Assembly: GCA_965223755.1 (NCBI GenBank)
Contig: CBDCXF010000001.1
Coordinates: forward strand, 434,001-498,000
DNA from: CBDCXF01 sp965223755
Lineage (GTDB): Bacteria > Acidobacteriota > Thermoanaerobaculia > Multivoradales > JAHEKO01
Direction: 5' to 3'
Length of the DNA stretch: 64,000 nucleotides
Part shown: positions 24,108 through 33,576 of the stretch, one piece after another
Layout: every line of letters starts with the position of its first letter
Position numbering within the stretch: position 1 is the first letter of the stretch
Notes under the pieces: model-generated
The model's input: only the letters and a program-made list of their open reading frames with translations
What the model was told of the DNA's origin: nothing
Databases searched by the model: none
Program-made: the position numbers and the translations under genes

Positions 24108-27100
24108 ATGTTGCGGTGCAGATTCACGCGGTTGTTTATGGCGATGACGCTCTTGGGGAGTTCTTTGGCCGCCGGCGGATGGAGCAGTGGTGAGTTCGAT
24201 GCCGAACTCCTTTCCGGGTTGAAGCTGCGGGCCATCGGTCCGGCGATCGCCTCGGGACGAATCAGCGACCTGATCGTGCATCCCGAGCGCAAACAAGAAT
24301 GGATCGTCACTGTTGCTTCGGGCGGCGTTTGGAGGACCACCAACGCCGGCACCACCTGGACACCGATATTCGAAGGTCAGGGGTCCTATTCGATCGGCTG
24401 CATCACCAGGGACCCCAACGATCCGCGGGTGCTGTGGCTGGGGACCGGGGAGAACAACTCGCAACGCAGCGTCGCTTATGGCGACGGTATCTACAAGTCC
24501 GTAGATGGAGGAGTAACCTGGAGCCACATGGGGCTAAAGGAGTCGGAGCACATTGGCCGCATTGTCATCGATCCGCGCGATTCCGACATCGTCTACGTTG
24601 CAGCACAAGGGCCGTTGTGGAGGGCTGGGGGAGACCGTGGCGTCTACAAGACGGTCGATGGTGGTGCGACTTGGGAACGGGTGCTGGAGATTTCGGAGCA
24701 CACTGGAGCCAACGAAGTATGGATGGACCCGCGCGATCCCGATGTCCTGATCGCCTCCACATACCAGCGCCGCCGCCGTACTTGGACTTTGATTGACGGC
24801 GGGCCGGAGTCCGCCATCTACCGCTCTACCGATGCCGGCGCCACCTGGACCGAGATCGAAGCCGGCCTGCCGACCACCGACATGGGCAAGATCGGACTGG
24901 CGATCTCGCCGGTCGATCCTGACTACGTCTACGCCATCATCGAATCCATCGACGACGAAGGTGGGGTCTTTCAATCCATTGACGGAGGGCTCAACTGGAA
25001 CAAAAGAAGCGACTACGTCAGCAGCAGTCCACAGTACTACAACGAACTGGTGCCGGATCCGCACAATCGCAACCGGATCTATTCCAACGATACCTGGCTC
25101 CACGTCAGCGAAGATGGCGGAGCGACCTTCAGCAAGATACCGGAGCGCACCAAACACGTCGACAACCACGCGCTGTGGATCGACCCGGACGATCCGCAGC
25201 ATCTGGTCGCCGGTTGTGACGGCGGCGTTTACGAAACCTGGGGCCGGGGTGAGGCTTGGCACTTCAAGGCCAACTTGCCGATCACGCAGTTTTACAAAAT
25301 CGCCATCGACAACGACCTGCCGTTCTACAACGTCTACGGCGGGACGCAAGACAACTCGACCCTCGGCGGACCGTCGCGAACCACCTCGGAGCATGGCATC
25401 ACCAATCGGAACTGGTATGTGACCGTGGGAGGGGATGGATTCAATCCAGCAGTCGATCCTGACAATCCCGATCTCATCTACTCGCAGTGGCAATACGGCA
25501 ATTTGGTTCGCTATGACCGTGCCAGCGGCGAGTTGACCGACATCAAGCCTCAGCCGGAACCCGGCGACGCCGCGCCGCGCTGGAACTGGGATTCGGCGTT
25601 GCTCATCAGCCCGCATTCCGGCCAGCGCCTCTATTTCGCCAGTCAGCGCGTCTACCGCAGCGACGACCGGGGCGACAGTTGGACGCCCATCAGCGGTGAC
25701 CTCACTCGCAATCTCGATCGCAACAAGTTGCCGGTCATGGGCAAGGTATGGGGTGTGGACACGGTCGCCAAGAACCGCTCGACTTCGTTCTTCGGAACGG
25801 TGGTGTCGCTGTCCGAGTCGCCGTTGGTGGAGGGATTGATCTACGCCGGCACCGATGACGGCTTGATTCAAGTCACCGAGGATGGCGGCGCCAATTGGCG
25901 CAAGGTCGATCGCTTTCCTGGCGTGCCCGACATGGCCTATGTGTCGGATATCGAAGCTTCTCTGCACGACGCGGACACCGTCTATGCTTCCATTGACAAC
26001 CACAAGAGCGGCGACTTCAAGCCGTATTTGCTGCGTTCGACCGATCGTGGCCGGTCGTGGGCTGTGATTTCCGGCGGGCTTCCCGAGCGAGGCGAGGTTC
26101 TGGCGATCGCTCAAGACCACGTCAATTCCGACCTGCTTTTTGCTGGTACCGAGTTCGGCCTGTGGACCAGTGCCGACGGCGGTTCGACGTGGCATCAGAT
26201 CCAGGGTGGTCTACCGGTGATCGCCGTGCGAGACCTCGAAGTACAGCGACGTGAGGACGACTTGGTAGTGGGAACGTTTGGGCGTGGAATCTACATTCTC
26301 GACGACTATTCGGCCCTGCGTGGCCTGACTCCTCAGGCGGTCGCGGACAGCGAAGCCAGTCTCTTTCCACCGCGTCAGGCGTGGATGTTCCAGCGCACCT
26401 ACGAACTCGGCTATCGCCAGAAGGCGTTTCAAGGTGACGCTTTCTACAGCGCCGACAACCCTCCGGATGGGGCGTTGTTTACTTATTTCTTGCGCGATGG
26501 CTGGAAGAGTTCCCGCGAACAGCGACGGGAAACCGAGGCGGAGGTCGAGGGCGATGTTGGCTACCCGGATTGGGATTCGTTGCGCGCCGAGGACCGCAGT
26601 CAAGATCCACAGGTGGTGTTGACCGTGCGCGACGCGGAAGGTCAGGTTGTGCGACACCTCACCGGGCCGAGCGAGCCGGGGATCCATCGTGTGGCCTGGG
26701 ATCTCCGATACCCCCCGGTCGAACCAGTAAGCTTGACGCCCCCCGAGACCAACTTTTTCTCCGGGCCCCCGGTTGGGCCGCCGGTTGCCCCGGGTGAATA
26801 CTCCGTAGCGCTGTCGCTGTGGAGCGACGGCGAGTGGACGCGACTCTCGCAACCACTGACTTTTGCTGCGGTCCCGATTGGGACGGTGACGTTGGCGGCG
26901 AGCGATCTCGAAGCGACGGCTGAGTTCCATCGTCAGGTGGCCGAATTGCAACGCGCCGTCCACGGCGCAACGCGCGTGAGCGCAGAACTCGAATCGCGCA
27001 TTGCCCATCTGCGGCAGGCGGCGTTGCTTGTCAGTGACGAAGCTCAAGGCTGGCTGCCCCGTTTGGACGGAATCGCCAACCGTCTCGCTGATGTAGGGGT

Positions 27101-27377
27101 TCTACTTAGCGGTGATAGCACCGTAGGCTCGCGTAGCGAGCCGGTGGCACCCTCGATCAGCGATCGCGTTGAGCGAATCGTCTCTGGAACCTGGGCGACC
27201 AGTTCGGCTCCTACGCAGACCCAGAGATCGAGCTACCGAGCGGCGGCGGAAACGTTCCCGGCGGTACTGCAAGAGTTACGATCGATTGCCGGGGACGACT
27301 TGCCCGCGCTCGAAGCAGAGATGGATGCCGCCGGCGCTCCCTGGACTCCCGGTCGCATTCCTGTTTGGAATCCCTAG
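24108..27377 (+). CDS. exported sortilin-like (VPS10/BNR-repeat) beta-propeller protein
   Basis: This is a large exported protein of 1089 residues. The start is ATG 24108 after AGGAGG. A basic N terminus and hydrophobic core (FTRLFMAMTLLGSSLAAGG) form a signal peptide. Residues about 30-740 contain many BNR/Asp-box repeats of the type SxDGGxTW (for example SVDGGVTW, SIDGGLNW, TEDGGANW, SADGGSTW), forming the propeller seen in VPS10/sortilin and large exported hydrolase-like proteins. The remaining 340 residues contain a FnIII-like or immunoglobulin-like stretch and an alpha-helical end. No catalytic residues can be assigned. Such proteins are common in Acidobacteriota and Bacteroidota. The role is unknown. 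Confidence 0.85.
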   Translation: MLRCRFTRLFMAMTLLGSSLAAGGWSSGEFDAELLSGLKLRAIGPAIASGRISDLIVHPERKQEWIVTVASGGVWRTTNAGTTWTPIFEGQGSYSIGCITRDPNDPRVLWLGTGENNSQRSVAYGDGIYKSVDGGVTWSHMGLKESEHIGRIVIDPRDSDIVYVAAQGPLWRAGGDRGVYKTVDGGATWERVLEISEHTGANEVWMDPRDPDVLIASTYQRRRRTWTLIDGGPESAIYRSTDAGATWTEIEAGLPTTDMGKIGLAISPVDPDYVYAIIESIDDEGGVFQSIDGGLNWNKRSDYVSSSPQYYNELVPDPHNRNRIYSNDTWLHVSEDGGATFSKIPERTKHVDNHALWIDPDDPQHLVAGCDGGVYETWGRGEAWHFKANLPITQFYKIAIDNDLPFYNVYGGTQDNSTLGGPSRTTSEHGITNRNWYVTVGGDGFNPAVDPDNPDLIYSQWQYGNLVRYDRASGELTDIKPQPEPGDAAPRWNWDSALLISPHSGQRLYFASQRVYRSDDRGDSWTPISGDLTRNLDRNKLPVMGKVWGVDTVAKNRSTSFFGTVVSLSESPLVEGLIYAGTDDGLIQVTEDGGANWRKVDRFPGVPDMAYVSDIEASLHDADTVYASIDNHKSGDFKPYLLRSTDRGRSWAVISGGLPERGEVLAIAQDHVNSDLLFAGTEFGLWTSADGGSTWHQIQGGLPVIAVRDLEVQRREDDLVVGTFGRGIYILDDYSALRGLTPQAVADSEASLFPPRQAWMFQRTYELGYRQKAFQGDAFYSADNPPDGALFTYFLRDGWKSSREQRRETEAEVEGDVGYPDWDSLRAEDRSQDPQVVLTVRDAEGQVVRHLTGPSEPGIHRVAWDLRYPPVEPVSLTPPETNFFSGPPVGPPVAPGEYSVALSLWSDGEWTRLSQPLTFAAVPIGTVTLAASDLEATAEFHRQVAELQRAVHGATRVSAELESRIAHLRQAALLVSDEAQGWLPRLDGIANRLADVGVLLSGDSTVGSRSEPVAPSISDRVERIVSGTWATSSAPTQTQRSSYRAAAETFPAVLQELRSIAGDDLPALEAEMDAAGAPWTPGRIPVWNP

Positions 27378-27412
27378 ACGGCTCACCGTGGTCCATCCCG
27401 CGATCTGCGCGG

Positions 27413-28849
27413 TTAGATGGTCTTGGTCTTCCAACGCCCACGGCGGAAGAGCACCATCGCTACCAGCGCGGAGATCGAGTAGGAAACGGTGATGGCCCAG
27501 AACACTCCCGAGGGCCCCCAACCGGATTGGATCGCTAGGTAGTAAGCGAGCGGAATCTGAAATAGCCAGAAGCAACCGAAATTGATCCAGGTTGGGGTGG
27601 CGGTGTCGCCGGCGCCGTTGAACGCTTGCACCATGACCATCTCCCAGGCGTAGAAAATGTAGCCGTAGGCCAGCACCCGCAGGCATTGCGCCGCATACCG
27701 CGCCACTTCCGGCGGAGGCGAGAAAATCCCGACGACCGTTTCCGGCAGGAGAAAAAAGACCAAACTGACCAATCCGAGGAAAGCCATGTTGAAGAAGCCG
27801 GTTCGCCAGACTGATCTTTCCGCCCGTTCCGGCTTTTCGGCTCCCAAATTCTGGCCGACTAGGGTTGCCGCGGCGTTGGCAAGACCCCAGGCAGGGAGTA
27901 GAGCGAAAACGACAATGCGTATCGCCAAAACATAGCCGCCGAGGGCGTCTTCGCCGGAGCGAGTCATGATCTTGATCAGGCCGATCCAACTGGCGGTCGC
28001 AATCAGGGTCTGGCTGATGCCGCCGGCGGAGATACGCAGGATCTTCTTGATCAGGCTCCAGCGAGGTAGAAAGTCGACCAGCTCCGGCCGCAGGCGGCCG
28101 CCACCGGCGATCAGTTTGTAGAGCTGATAGCTGACACCGATCGCTCGTCCGGTGGTCGTGGCCACCGCTGCCCCGGTCAGTCCGAGCTCGGGAAACGGTC
28201 CCAGTCCGAAGATCAAACACGGGTCGAGCACGATGTTGGTCAGGTTGGCGATCCACAATGCCTTCATCGCCGTCGCCGCGTCGCCGGCGCCGCGGAATGC
28301 GGCATTGATCAAGAACAGCAAGAGAATGGTGACCATGCCTCCGAGCATGATGCGCGCGTACCCCGATCCGACCGCGAGAACCTGTTCGGAAGCGCCCAGC
28401 GCGCCGAGGAGTTGGGGGGCGGTGGCGAGGCCGATCGCGCCCAGGGCGAGGGCGACAATGATGCCGAGAGTCACCGCTTGCGCGGCGGCCCGCGCCGCTC
28501 GCTCTCGCTCTCCGGCTCCAAAGCGCCGCGCAACCACTGCGGTTGTGGCCATCGCCAACCCGATGGCGATGGAGTAGATGATGTAGAGCAGAGACTCCGT
28601 CAGCCCGACCGTGGATAGGGCCGCCGCTCCGAGTCGAGTTACAAAATACGCATCGACCACCGCGAACAGAGATTCACCGGCCATCTCAATGACCATGGGG
28701 ATGGCCAAGAGGGCCACAGCGCGATTGATGCTGCCGCTGGTGAAGTCTTCGTGGGTGCCGGCGAGCGCTTCACGAATCGCCTTCAGCCATCCTCCGCGAT
28801 GCGATGGCCGTTGCAAGAGAGCGGGGTCGTTTTGCGTCTCTTCGGGCAT
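27413..28849 (-). CDS. MATE family multidrug efflux transporter
   Basis: This is a 478-residue inner-membrane protein with about 12 hydrophobic segments arranged as two MatE repeats. The first repeat begins INRAVALLAIPMVIEMAGESLFAVVDAYFVTRLGA, a typical MATE helix 1. The second begins near ILRISAGGISQTLIATASWIG. MATE proteins export drugs or metabolites in exchange for sodium ions or protons. The substrate is not predictable. The ATG of this gene (minus strand) and the ATG of radC (plus strand) share the four bases CATG. Confidence 0.9.
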   Translation of the reverse strand: MPEETQNDPALLQRPSHRGGWLKAIREALAGTHEDFTSGSINRAVALLAIPMVIEMAGESLFAVVDAYFVTRLGAAALSTVGLTESLLYIIYSIAIGLAMATTAVVARRFGAGERERAARAAAQAVTLGIIVALALGAIGLATAPQLLGALGASEQVLAVGSGYARIMLGGMVTILLLFLINAAFRGAGDAATAMKALWIANLTNIVLDPCLIFGLGPFPELGLTGAAVATTTGRAIGVSYQLYKLIAGGGRLRPELVDFLPRWSLIKKILRISAGGISQTLIATASWIGLIKIMTRSGEDALGGYVLAIRIVVFALLPAWGLANAAATLVGQNLGAEKPERAERSVWRTGFFNMAFLGLVSLVFFLLPETVVGIFSPPPEVARYAAQCLRVLAYGYIFYAWEMVMVQAFNGAGDTATPTWINFGCFWLFQIPLAYYLAIQSGWGPSGVFWAITVSYSISALVAMVLFRRGRWKTKTI

Positions 28850-29576
28850 GGCTGCGGGTTCTTATCACAATCACAATGGCGCCCCAGGCGCCCTAGTCAG
28901 AGATCTCCCCTTGGACGAACGACCGCGCGAGCGTCTATTGCGGGGTGGAGAGGCAGGACTGTCCGACGCCGAGTTGGTCGCCGTCCTCTTGCGCACTGGT
29001 ACTCGCGGTAAGTCGGCGACGTCGCTGGCAAGGGAACTACTCGATGAGGTCGGGGGGCTGTGCGGGCTGGCCGCTACCTCGCGGACATCTTGGCGCAGGT
29101 GTGGATTGGGTGACGCCAAACAGGCGACGCTGATGGCGGCGCTTGAAATCGCGAGGAGATGGGCCCGTCTGCGTATGCCCGAGCGCGAGCCGCTCGCCGA
29201 TCCTCATGCGGTTGCCGACTATCTGCGCATGACGTTTCTGGATCGTGACCAAGAAACCATGGGAGTCCTCTATCTCGATAGCCGCCATCGCTTGCTCGCT
29301 GAAGAATGCGTATTCCGGGGTACCTTGACCAGAGCGGCCGTCGAGCCACGGCCGATCCTACGTGAAGCTTTGCTGCGCGGCGCTGCGAGCTGCCTGTTGT
29401 TCCACACCCATCCCAGTGGAGACCCGAGGCCGAGTGCCGAAGACGCCGCCTTCACACGCCGACTCCTTGAGGCTGGAGAGTCCTTGGGCGTTGACCTGGT
29501 GGACCACGTCATCCTCGGCGCTACTGGCAATTGGTGGTCGATGCGCAGTCGGGGTCCGTGGCCCAAGACGATCTAG
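28848..29576 (+). CDS. radC: RadC/YeeS-type JAMM domain protein
   Basis: The protein has 242 residues from ATG 28848. The segment VRDLPLDERPRERLLRGGEAGLSDAELVAVLLRTG is the RadC helix-hairpin-helix N terminus. The C-terminal JAMM metalloprotease-like domain carries HTHPSGDPRPSAED, with the HxHPSGD motif. The family name is historical and a direct role in DNA repair is doubtful, so no activity is claimed. The only in-frame ATG before the conserved part is the one that overlaps the divergent MATE start. Confidence 0.88.
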   Translation: MAAGSYHNHNGAPGALVRDLPLDERPRERLLRGGEAGLSDAELVAVLLRTGTRGKSATSLARELLDEVGGLCGLAATSRTSWRRCGLGDAKQATLMAALEIARRWARLRMPEREPLADPHAVADYLRMTFLDRDQETMGVLYLDSRHRLLAEECVFRGTLTRAAVEPRPILREALLRGAASCLLFHTHPSGDPRPSAEDAAFTRRLLEAGESLGVDLVDHVILGATGNWWSMRSRGPWPKTI

Positions 29577-29777
29577 ATCCACCACTGACCAAATCGGTTC
29601 TCGGGACCCGTTGCGCCCAACGGTGCGCTGGCAGACCCTGCTCCGAGAAAATGCTAGCGTCTCCCTCTCGCGGCTACTGCTTGCGCGGTCGCCGCGATGC
29701 TTATTGCTGCTACAGGGTCAGAATGTTACGAATTCGCATTGGAATCAACGGTTTGTATGGCACGAAACGAGGGCTGG

Positions 29778-30719
29778 ATGTCGGATCAGGAGCCCGGTAA
29801 CAGCGGCCTACTGCTTTCTGGGCTGGCCGGCGAGGAGTGGTTGCGTTGGGTGGCCATCGATGTGCGCGGCCCTCTGACGCAAACCATCGTAGCCACCGAT
29901 CTCAGTCCAGTGGCGGCCACCGCCTTGGGACGGGCTCTGAGCGGGGTGGCGTTGCTCTATCGGCATGCCATTCGGACGCCGCGACGGGTCGAGCTACGCG
30001 TTGTCGGCGATGGTCCTCTGGGAGTCATCACCGCTGAGATTTCAAGCGAACGATTCCGCGGACGAGTTGGCGGTCCGCAGGCGAGCAACGAGCTGTTTGG
30101 TGGCCGGCGCCACCGCCTCAGGGAAGCTGTCGGCTCGGGGATTCTCGAGGTCATTCGGGAGGGGCGACGCGGCGACTTCCGCAGTCAAGTGGAACTCGTC
30201 ACCGGAGAAATTGGCAGCGACTTGGCTCACTTTCTGTTGCAAAGCGAGCAGACGACATCGGTCCTCGCGGTGGGCGAGTTGTTGTCGCCCGACGGCGTCG
30301 AGGCGGCCGGTGGCTATTTGGTCGAGGCGTTGCCGGGAACCCCAGAGAGAATCCTGGCCCAACTCGAAGCCAATCTGGAGGCCGCCAGCGACTGGAGTTC
30401 GAATCTGGCCGCGGGTGGGCTGGAGAACGCGATCAAAGGTCTCCTGGATGGCGTCGACCCGACTACGCACGAACGCGAAGTTCTCATCTATCAGTGCGGA
30501 TGCAGCCGGGAAGGCATCCTGACGCAACTGCACGGTCTGTCGCCTGAGGACCTTCGTCAAGTTGCCGCGAAGTCTCCGGTGATTGCCGAGTGCGAATATT
30601 GCGCTCGGACTTTCGAGTTCACCGATGAAGAACTCCTGAAAGAAGCATCGCCCCCGAGGAGTTCGAAGGTCGAGCCCGTCGATTCCACCGGGTCCGAGGT
30701 CGACTTGGATCTGCAATGA
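29778..30719 (+). CDS. hslO: Hsp33 family redox-regulated chaperone
   Basis: Hsp33 is a cytoplasmic holdase activated by oxidation of zinc-bound cysteines. The ATG at 29778 follows GAGG and gives 313 residues. The C-terminal redox switch is complete: CGCSREGI followed by CEYCARTFEFT, the CxC and CxxC pairs. The core has TDLSPVAATALGRALSG and GYLVEALPGTPE. Two earlier in-frame ATGs are possible but extend into a region without conserved sequence. Substrate release and cysteine oxidation are inferred from the family. Confidence 0.93.
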   Translation: MSDQEPGNSGLLLSGLAGEEWLRWVAIDVRGPLTQTIVATDLSPVAATALGRALSGVALLYRHAIRTPRRVELRVVGDGPLGVITAEISSERFRGRVGGPQASNELFGGRRHRLREAVGSGILEVIREGRRGDFRSQVELVTGEIGSDLAHFLLQSEQTTSVLAVGELLSPDGVEAAGGYLVEALPGTPERILAQLEANLEAASDWSSNLAAGGLENAIKGLLDGVDPTTHEREVLIYQCGCSREGILTQLHGLSPEDLRQVAAKSPVIAECEYCARTFEFTDEELLKEASPPRSSKVEPVDSTGSEVDLDLQ

Positions 30720-30804
30720 GCGAACGGAGAGGCGGTAGACTTAACCATCCCGCGCCGGCGTCGGAGCGACTCGTTCAACCGCCGGCAAATCGTGCAACAG
30801 CGCT

Positions 30805-32727
30805 ATGAGCCGCTTCTACATCACCACGCCGATTTACTACGTCAACGACGTGCCGCACGTGGGGCATTACTACACCACTCTGGTCGCCGACACGGTCGCA
30901 CGCTACCGCCGTTTGCGTGGGCAGGACGTCTATTTCCTCACCGGTACCGACGAGCACGGGCAAAAGATCGAGAAGGCCGCGGCGGAGCAGGGTGTTCAGC
31001 CCCTCGAACTGGCCGACCGCGTCGTCGACGTCTACCACCGCACCTGGGCGGACCTAGGAATCTCGCACGACGACTTCATCCGCACCTCGGAACAGCGCCA
31101 CCGCGCTGGAGTTGAAGAGCTCGTCCGTCGTATTGATGAAGCGGGCGACCTCTATGTCGACCGCCACGAAGGTTGGTACTGCACCGGCTGTGAGACCTTT
31201 TACACCGACAAGGAACTGCTGCAGCCCGGCAACCATTGCCCGGTGCATGAGACCGAGGCGGAGTGGAAGTCGGAGGAGAATGTCTTCTTCCGCCTGTCCA
31301 AATACCAGCAGCCTCTGCTCGATTGGCTCGACAGCAACCCTCAGGCGGTTCAGCCTGACTCGAGACGCAATGAGGTCCGGAGCTTCGTCGAATCCGGGTT
31401 GCGCGACCTCTCGGTATCGAGAACCAGCGTCGAATGGGGAATTCCCTTCCCCGGCCGGCCCGGGCATACCGTCTACGTCTGGTTGGATGCGCTCTCCAAC
31501 TACATCACCGCTCTTGGATTGGGGAGCAGCAAGGACGATCTCTTACAACGTTATTGGCAGAGTGAGGGTTCGGAACAGGTTCTGTTGGTGGGCAAAGACA
31601 TCCTACGTTTTCACGCTGTCTATTGGCCCGCTTTCCTGCTTTCCGCCGGGTTGCCGCTGCCCACCACGGTGTGGGCGCATGGCTGGTGGCTACGCGATAC
31701 CCGCAAGATGTCCAAGTCCATCGGTAACGTTGTCCGACCGGCGCCCCTGGTGGACACATTCGGCAGCGACGCTCTGCGCTATTTCTTGCTGCGTGAGATG
31801 GTGTTTGGGCAAGACGCGAGCTTTTCCGATGAGGCCTTCGTCGATCGCTTCAACAGCGATCTCGCCAACGATCTGGGTAATACCCTCAGTCGACTGGTGA
31901 CGTTGAGCCGCAAGCTGTTTGATGGCAGGACCCCGCCGCATTCTTGCGACAACAACCCTCTGATGGCGGTCGCGGAGGAAGTGACCGCAGCCTACCGAGC
32001 GGCAATGGATGAATTCGCCTTCCAGAAAGCTTTACGCTCGCTGTGGCAGTTGCTGGCGGCCGCCAACCAGTATTTGGTCGAGCGCGAGCCGTGGAAGCTG
32101 GTCAAGGAAGAAGGGGCCTCAGATCGAGTTTCTCGTGTTGTGTGGAATTCGATGGAGTCGCTGCGCATCGTAGCTACGGCCTTGGTTCCGATTCTTCCGG
32201 CGACTGCACCTCGCATCCTGGCTGCTCTCGGTGTCGACGAACCGCAGAACCTCGAAGGCCTGGCTTGGGGAGGCTTGCCGACCGGGCGGGAGATCGAGCG
32301 CGTCGAAGGCTTTTTTCCGCGCATTGACAAAGAGCAATACCTGGCTGGCGACGACACTTCAGATTCGCCGGCCTCGGAACAAGACGATGGAGACGACGGA
32401 ATGATCGGCATCGAAGACTTCGCCAAAGTGCAACTCAGGGTTGGCACCGTGGTCGCGGCGGAAGCGATTCCCAAAGCCGACAAGCTTTTGAAACTCACCG
32501 TAGACCTGGGAGAAGAGGAAACCCGTACCGTCGTAGCCGGCGTGGCCAAGGTCTACCAACCCCAAGAGCTCGTTGACCGCAAGGTCACCATTGTCGCGAA
32601 CCTCAAACCCGCAAAGCTGATGGGAGTGGAGTCGCAGGGAATGATCTTGGCCGCGGTGGACGGCGACGGGTCTCCTCGGATCCTGCGCGTCGCGGACGAC
32701 GTGCCGAACGGGTCGGTCGTTCGCTAG
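30805..32727 (+). CDS. metG: methionyl-tRNA synthetase with C-terminal tRNA-binding domain
   Basis: MetRS charges tRNA-Met. The 640-residue protein starts MSRFYITTPIYYVNDVPHVGH, with the HIGH-type motif, has one zinc knuckle CTGC...CPVH, and the KMSKS motif in RKMSKSIGNVV (near residue 300). The last 110 residues form an EMAP-II/Trbp111-like tRNA-binding domain (IGIEDFAKVQLRVGTVVAAE...), which in other enzymes gives dimerisation. This domain order is standard for many bacteria. Confidence 0.97.
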   Translation: MSRFYITTPIYYVNDVPHVGHYYTTLVADTVARYRRLRGQDVYFLTGTDEHGQKIEKAAAEQGVQPLELADRVVDVYHRTWADLGISHDDFIRTSEQRHRAGVEELVRRIDEAGDLYVDRHEGWYCTGCETFYTDKELLQPGNHCPVHETEAEWKSEENVFFRLSKYQQPLLDWLDSNPQAVQPDSRRNEVRSFVESGLRDLSVSRTSVEWGIPFPGRPGHTVYVWLDALSNYITALGLGSSKDDLLQRYWQSEGSEQVLLVGKDILRFHAVYWPAFLLSAGLPLPTTVWAHGWWLRDTRKMSKSIGNVVRPAPLVDTFGSDALRYFLLREMVFGQDASFSDEAFVDRFNSDLANDLGNTLSRLVTLSRKLFDGRTPPHSCDNNPLMAVAEEVTAAYRAAMDEFAFQKALRSLWQLLAAANQYLVEREPWKLVKEEGASDRVSRVVWNSMESLRIVATALVPILPATAPRILAALGVDEPQNLEGLAWGGLPTGREIERVEGFFPRIDKEQYLAGDDTSDSPASEQDDGDDGMIGIEDFAKVQLRVGTVVAAEAIPKADKLLKLTVDLGEEETRTVVAGVAKVYQPQELVDRKVTIVANLKPAKLMGVESQGMILAAVDGDGSPRILRVADDVPNGSVVR

Positions 32728-32751
32728 TCGTCGCCGCGCGGCGTGAACGGA

Positions 32752-32779
32752 TTGTTAGACTGGTTTCTCCCAGTATCTT
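32752..32779 (+). promoter_or_regulatory. possible promoter of the outer-membrane-like protein gene
   Basis: TTGTTA (32752-32757) and TATCTT (32774-32779) lie 16 bases apart, about 55 bases before the start codon at 32835. Both boxes deviate from consensus, so this is a weak call. Confidence 0.35.
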
Positions 32780-32834
32780 GTGCCGCGTCAAAGATCCCCT
32801 TCGGCGCAGGTGATCTCGCGGTTTGGAGGAGTCC

Positions 32835-33548
32835 ATGGCGACAACTCAAGTACACCGGAACCGAATCGGCCATTTGCTACTGGCGGCCTTGTTGACCGTT
32901 CCATCGGTTGCCTCGGCGGGCGATGACCACGGCGGCCAGTACGAGCATACGGTCCGTCTCTACGTCGCACCGGTGGCCAACCATGGGGACAGTGCGTTCC
33001 GTGAAACGGTTTTCAGGCACTTTGTGGGTGCCACTCGCCATCGAGAGACGGTGGATCTCGACAGTGGCATGGTTGTGGGCCTCGACCTTGAGCGCAGGTT
33101 TGGCCGTCGCTTCGGCCTTGCCGGGGGTATTGCGGTGGGATCGATCGACGCAGATTACGGTCTTGAGACCACCGAGTTCAGAAGTTTTCCGCCGCCGACG
33201 GAGGAAGTCACGGTCGCGCAAGAAAGCCTTCGGCTGTTAGCGGTCACGCTAGGTCCAACGATTCATCTGGCGCTCAAGTCCCGTGCTGACTGGTATGTGC
33301 ACCCGGTCCTGAGCCTCGTGGATCTTGGGGACCGCCATTTCGTCGACCAGGGAGCGATCGGTGAGTTCGAGGGAAAAAGTGATCTAACCTCAGGTTTGAT
33401 CGCTGGTGTCGATGTGCCTCTGGAGCGAAAACCGCGATGGGGCCTGCACTTGTCGTTGCGCTGGACGAGGGGCTCCGAGCTCGATGACCGTTTGGGCTTG
33501 GACCTCGACTCGATTCTTATCGCCGCCGGTCTGTGTTACGACTACTGA
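32835..33548 (+). CDS. predicted outer-membrane beta-barrel protein
   Basis: A signal peptide (residues about 10-32, HLLLAALLTVPSVASAGD) precedes 205 residues with alternating hydrophobic residues typical of beta strands (for example HTVRLYVAPVAN, GLDLERRFGRRFGLAGGIAVG, WGLHLSLRWTRG). It ends in the aromatic CYDY, as barrel proteins often end with an aromatic residue. ATG 32835 follows GGAGGAG. The family is not recognised. The eight-to-ten strand size fits OmpW/OmpA-like small barrels, but that is only an inference. Confidence 0.65.
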   Translation: MATTQVHRNRIGHLLLAALLTVPSVASAGDDHGGQYEHTVRLYVAPVANHGDSAFRETVFRHFVGATRHRETVDLDSGMVVGLDLERRFGRRFGLAGGIAVGSIDADYGLETTEFRSFPPPTEEVTVAQESLRLLAVTLGPTIHLALKSRADWYVHPVLSLVDLGDRHFVDQGAIGEFEGKSDLTSGLIAGVDVPLERKPRWGLHLSLRWTRGSELDDRLGLDLDSILIAAGLCYDY

Positions 33549-33576
33549 GTAGCCATTTTGGCGCTACCTGTCAGCC

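Noticed and set aside
24534..26195. Long minus-strand open frame inside the sortilin-like gene
   Set aside because: It is antisense to a propeller gene with strong repeats. Repeated codons leave the opposite strand without stops. No signal peptide, domain or ribosome-binding site supports it.
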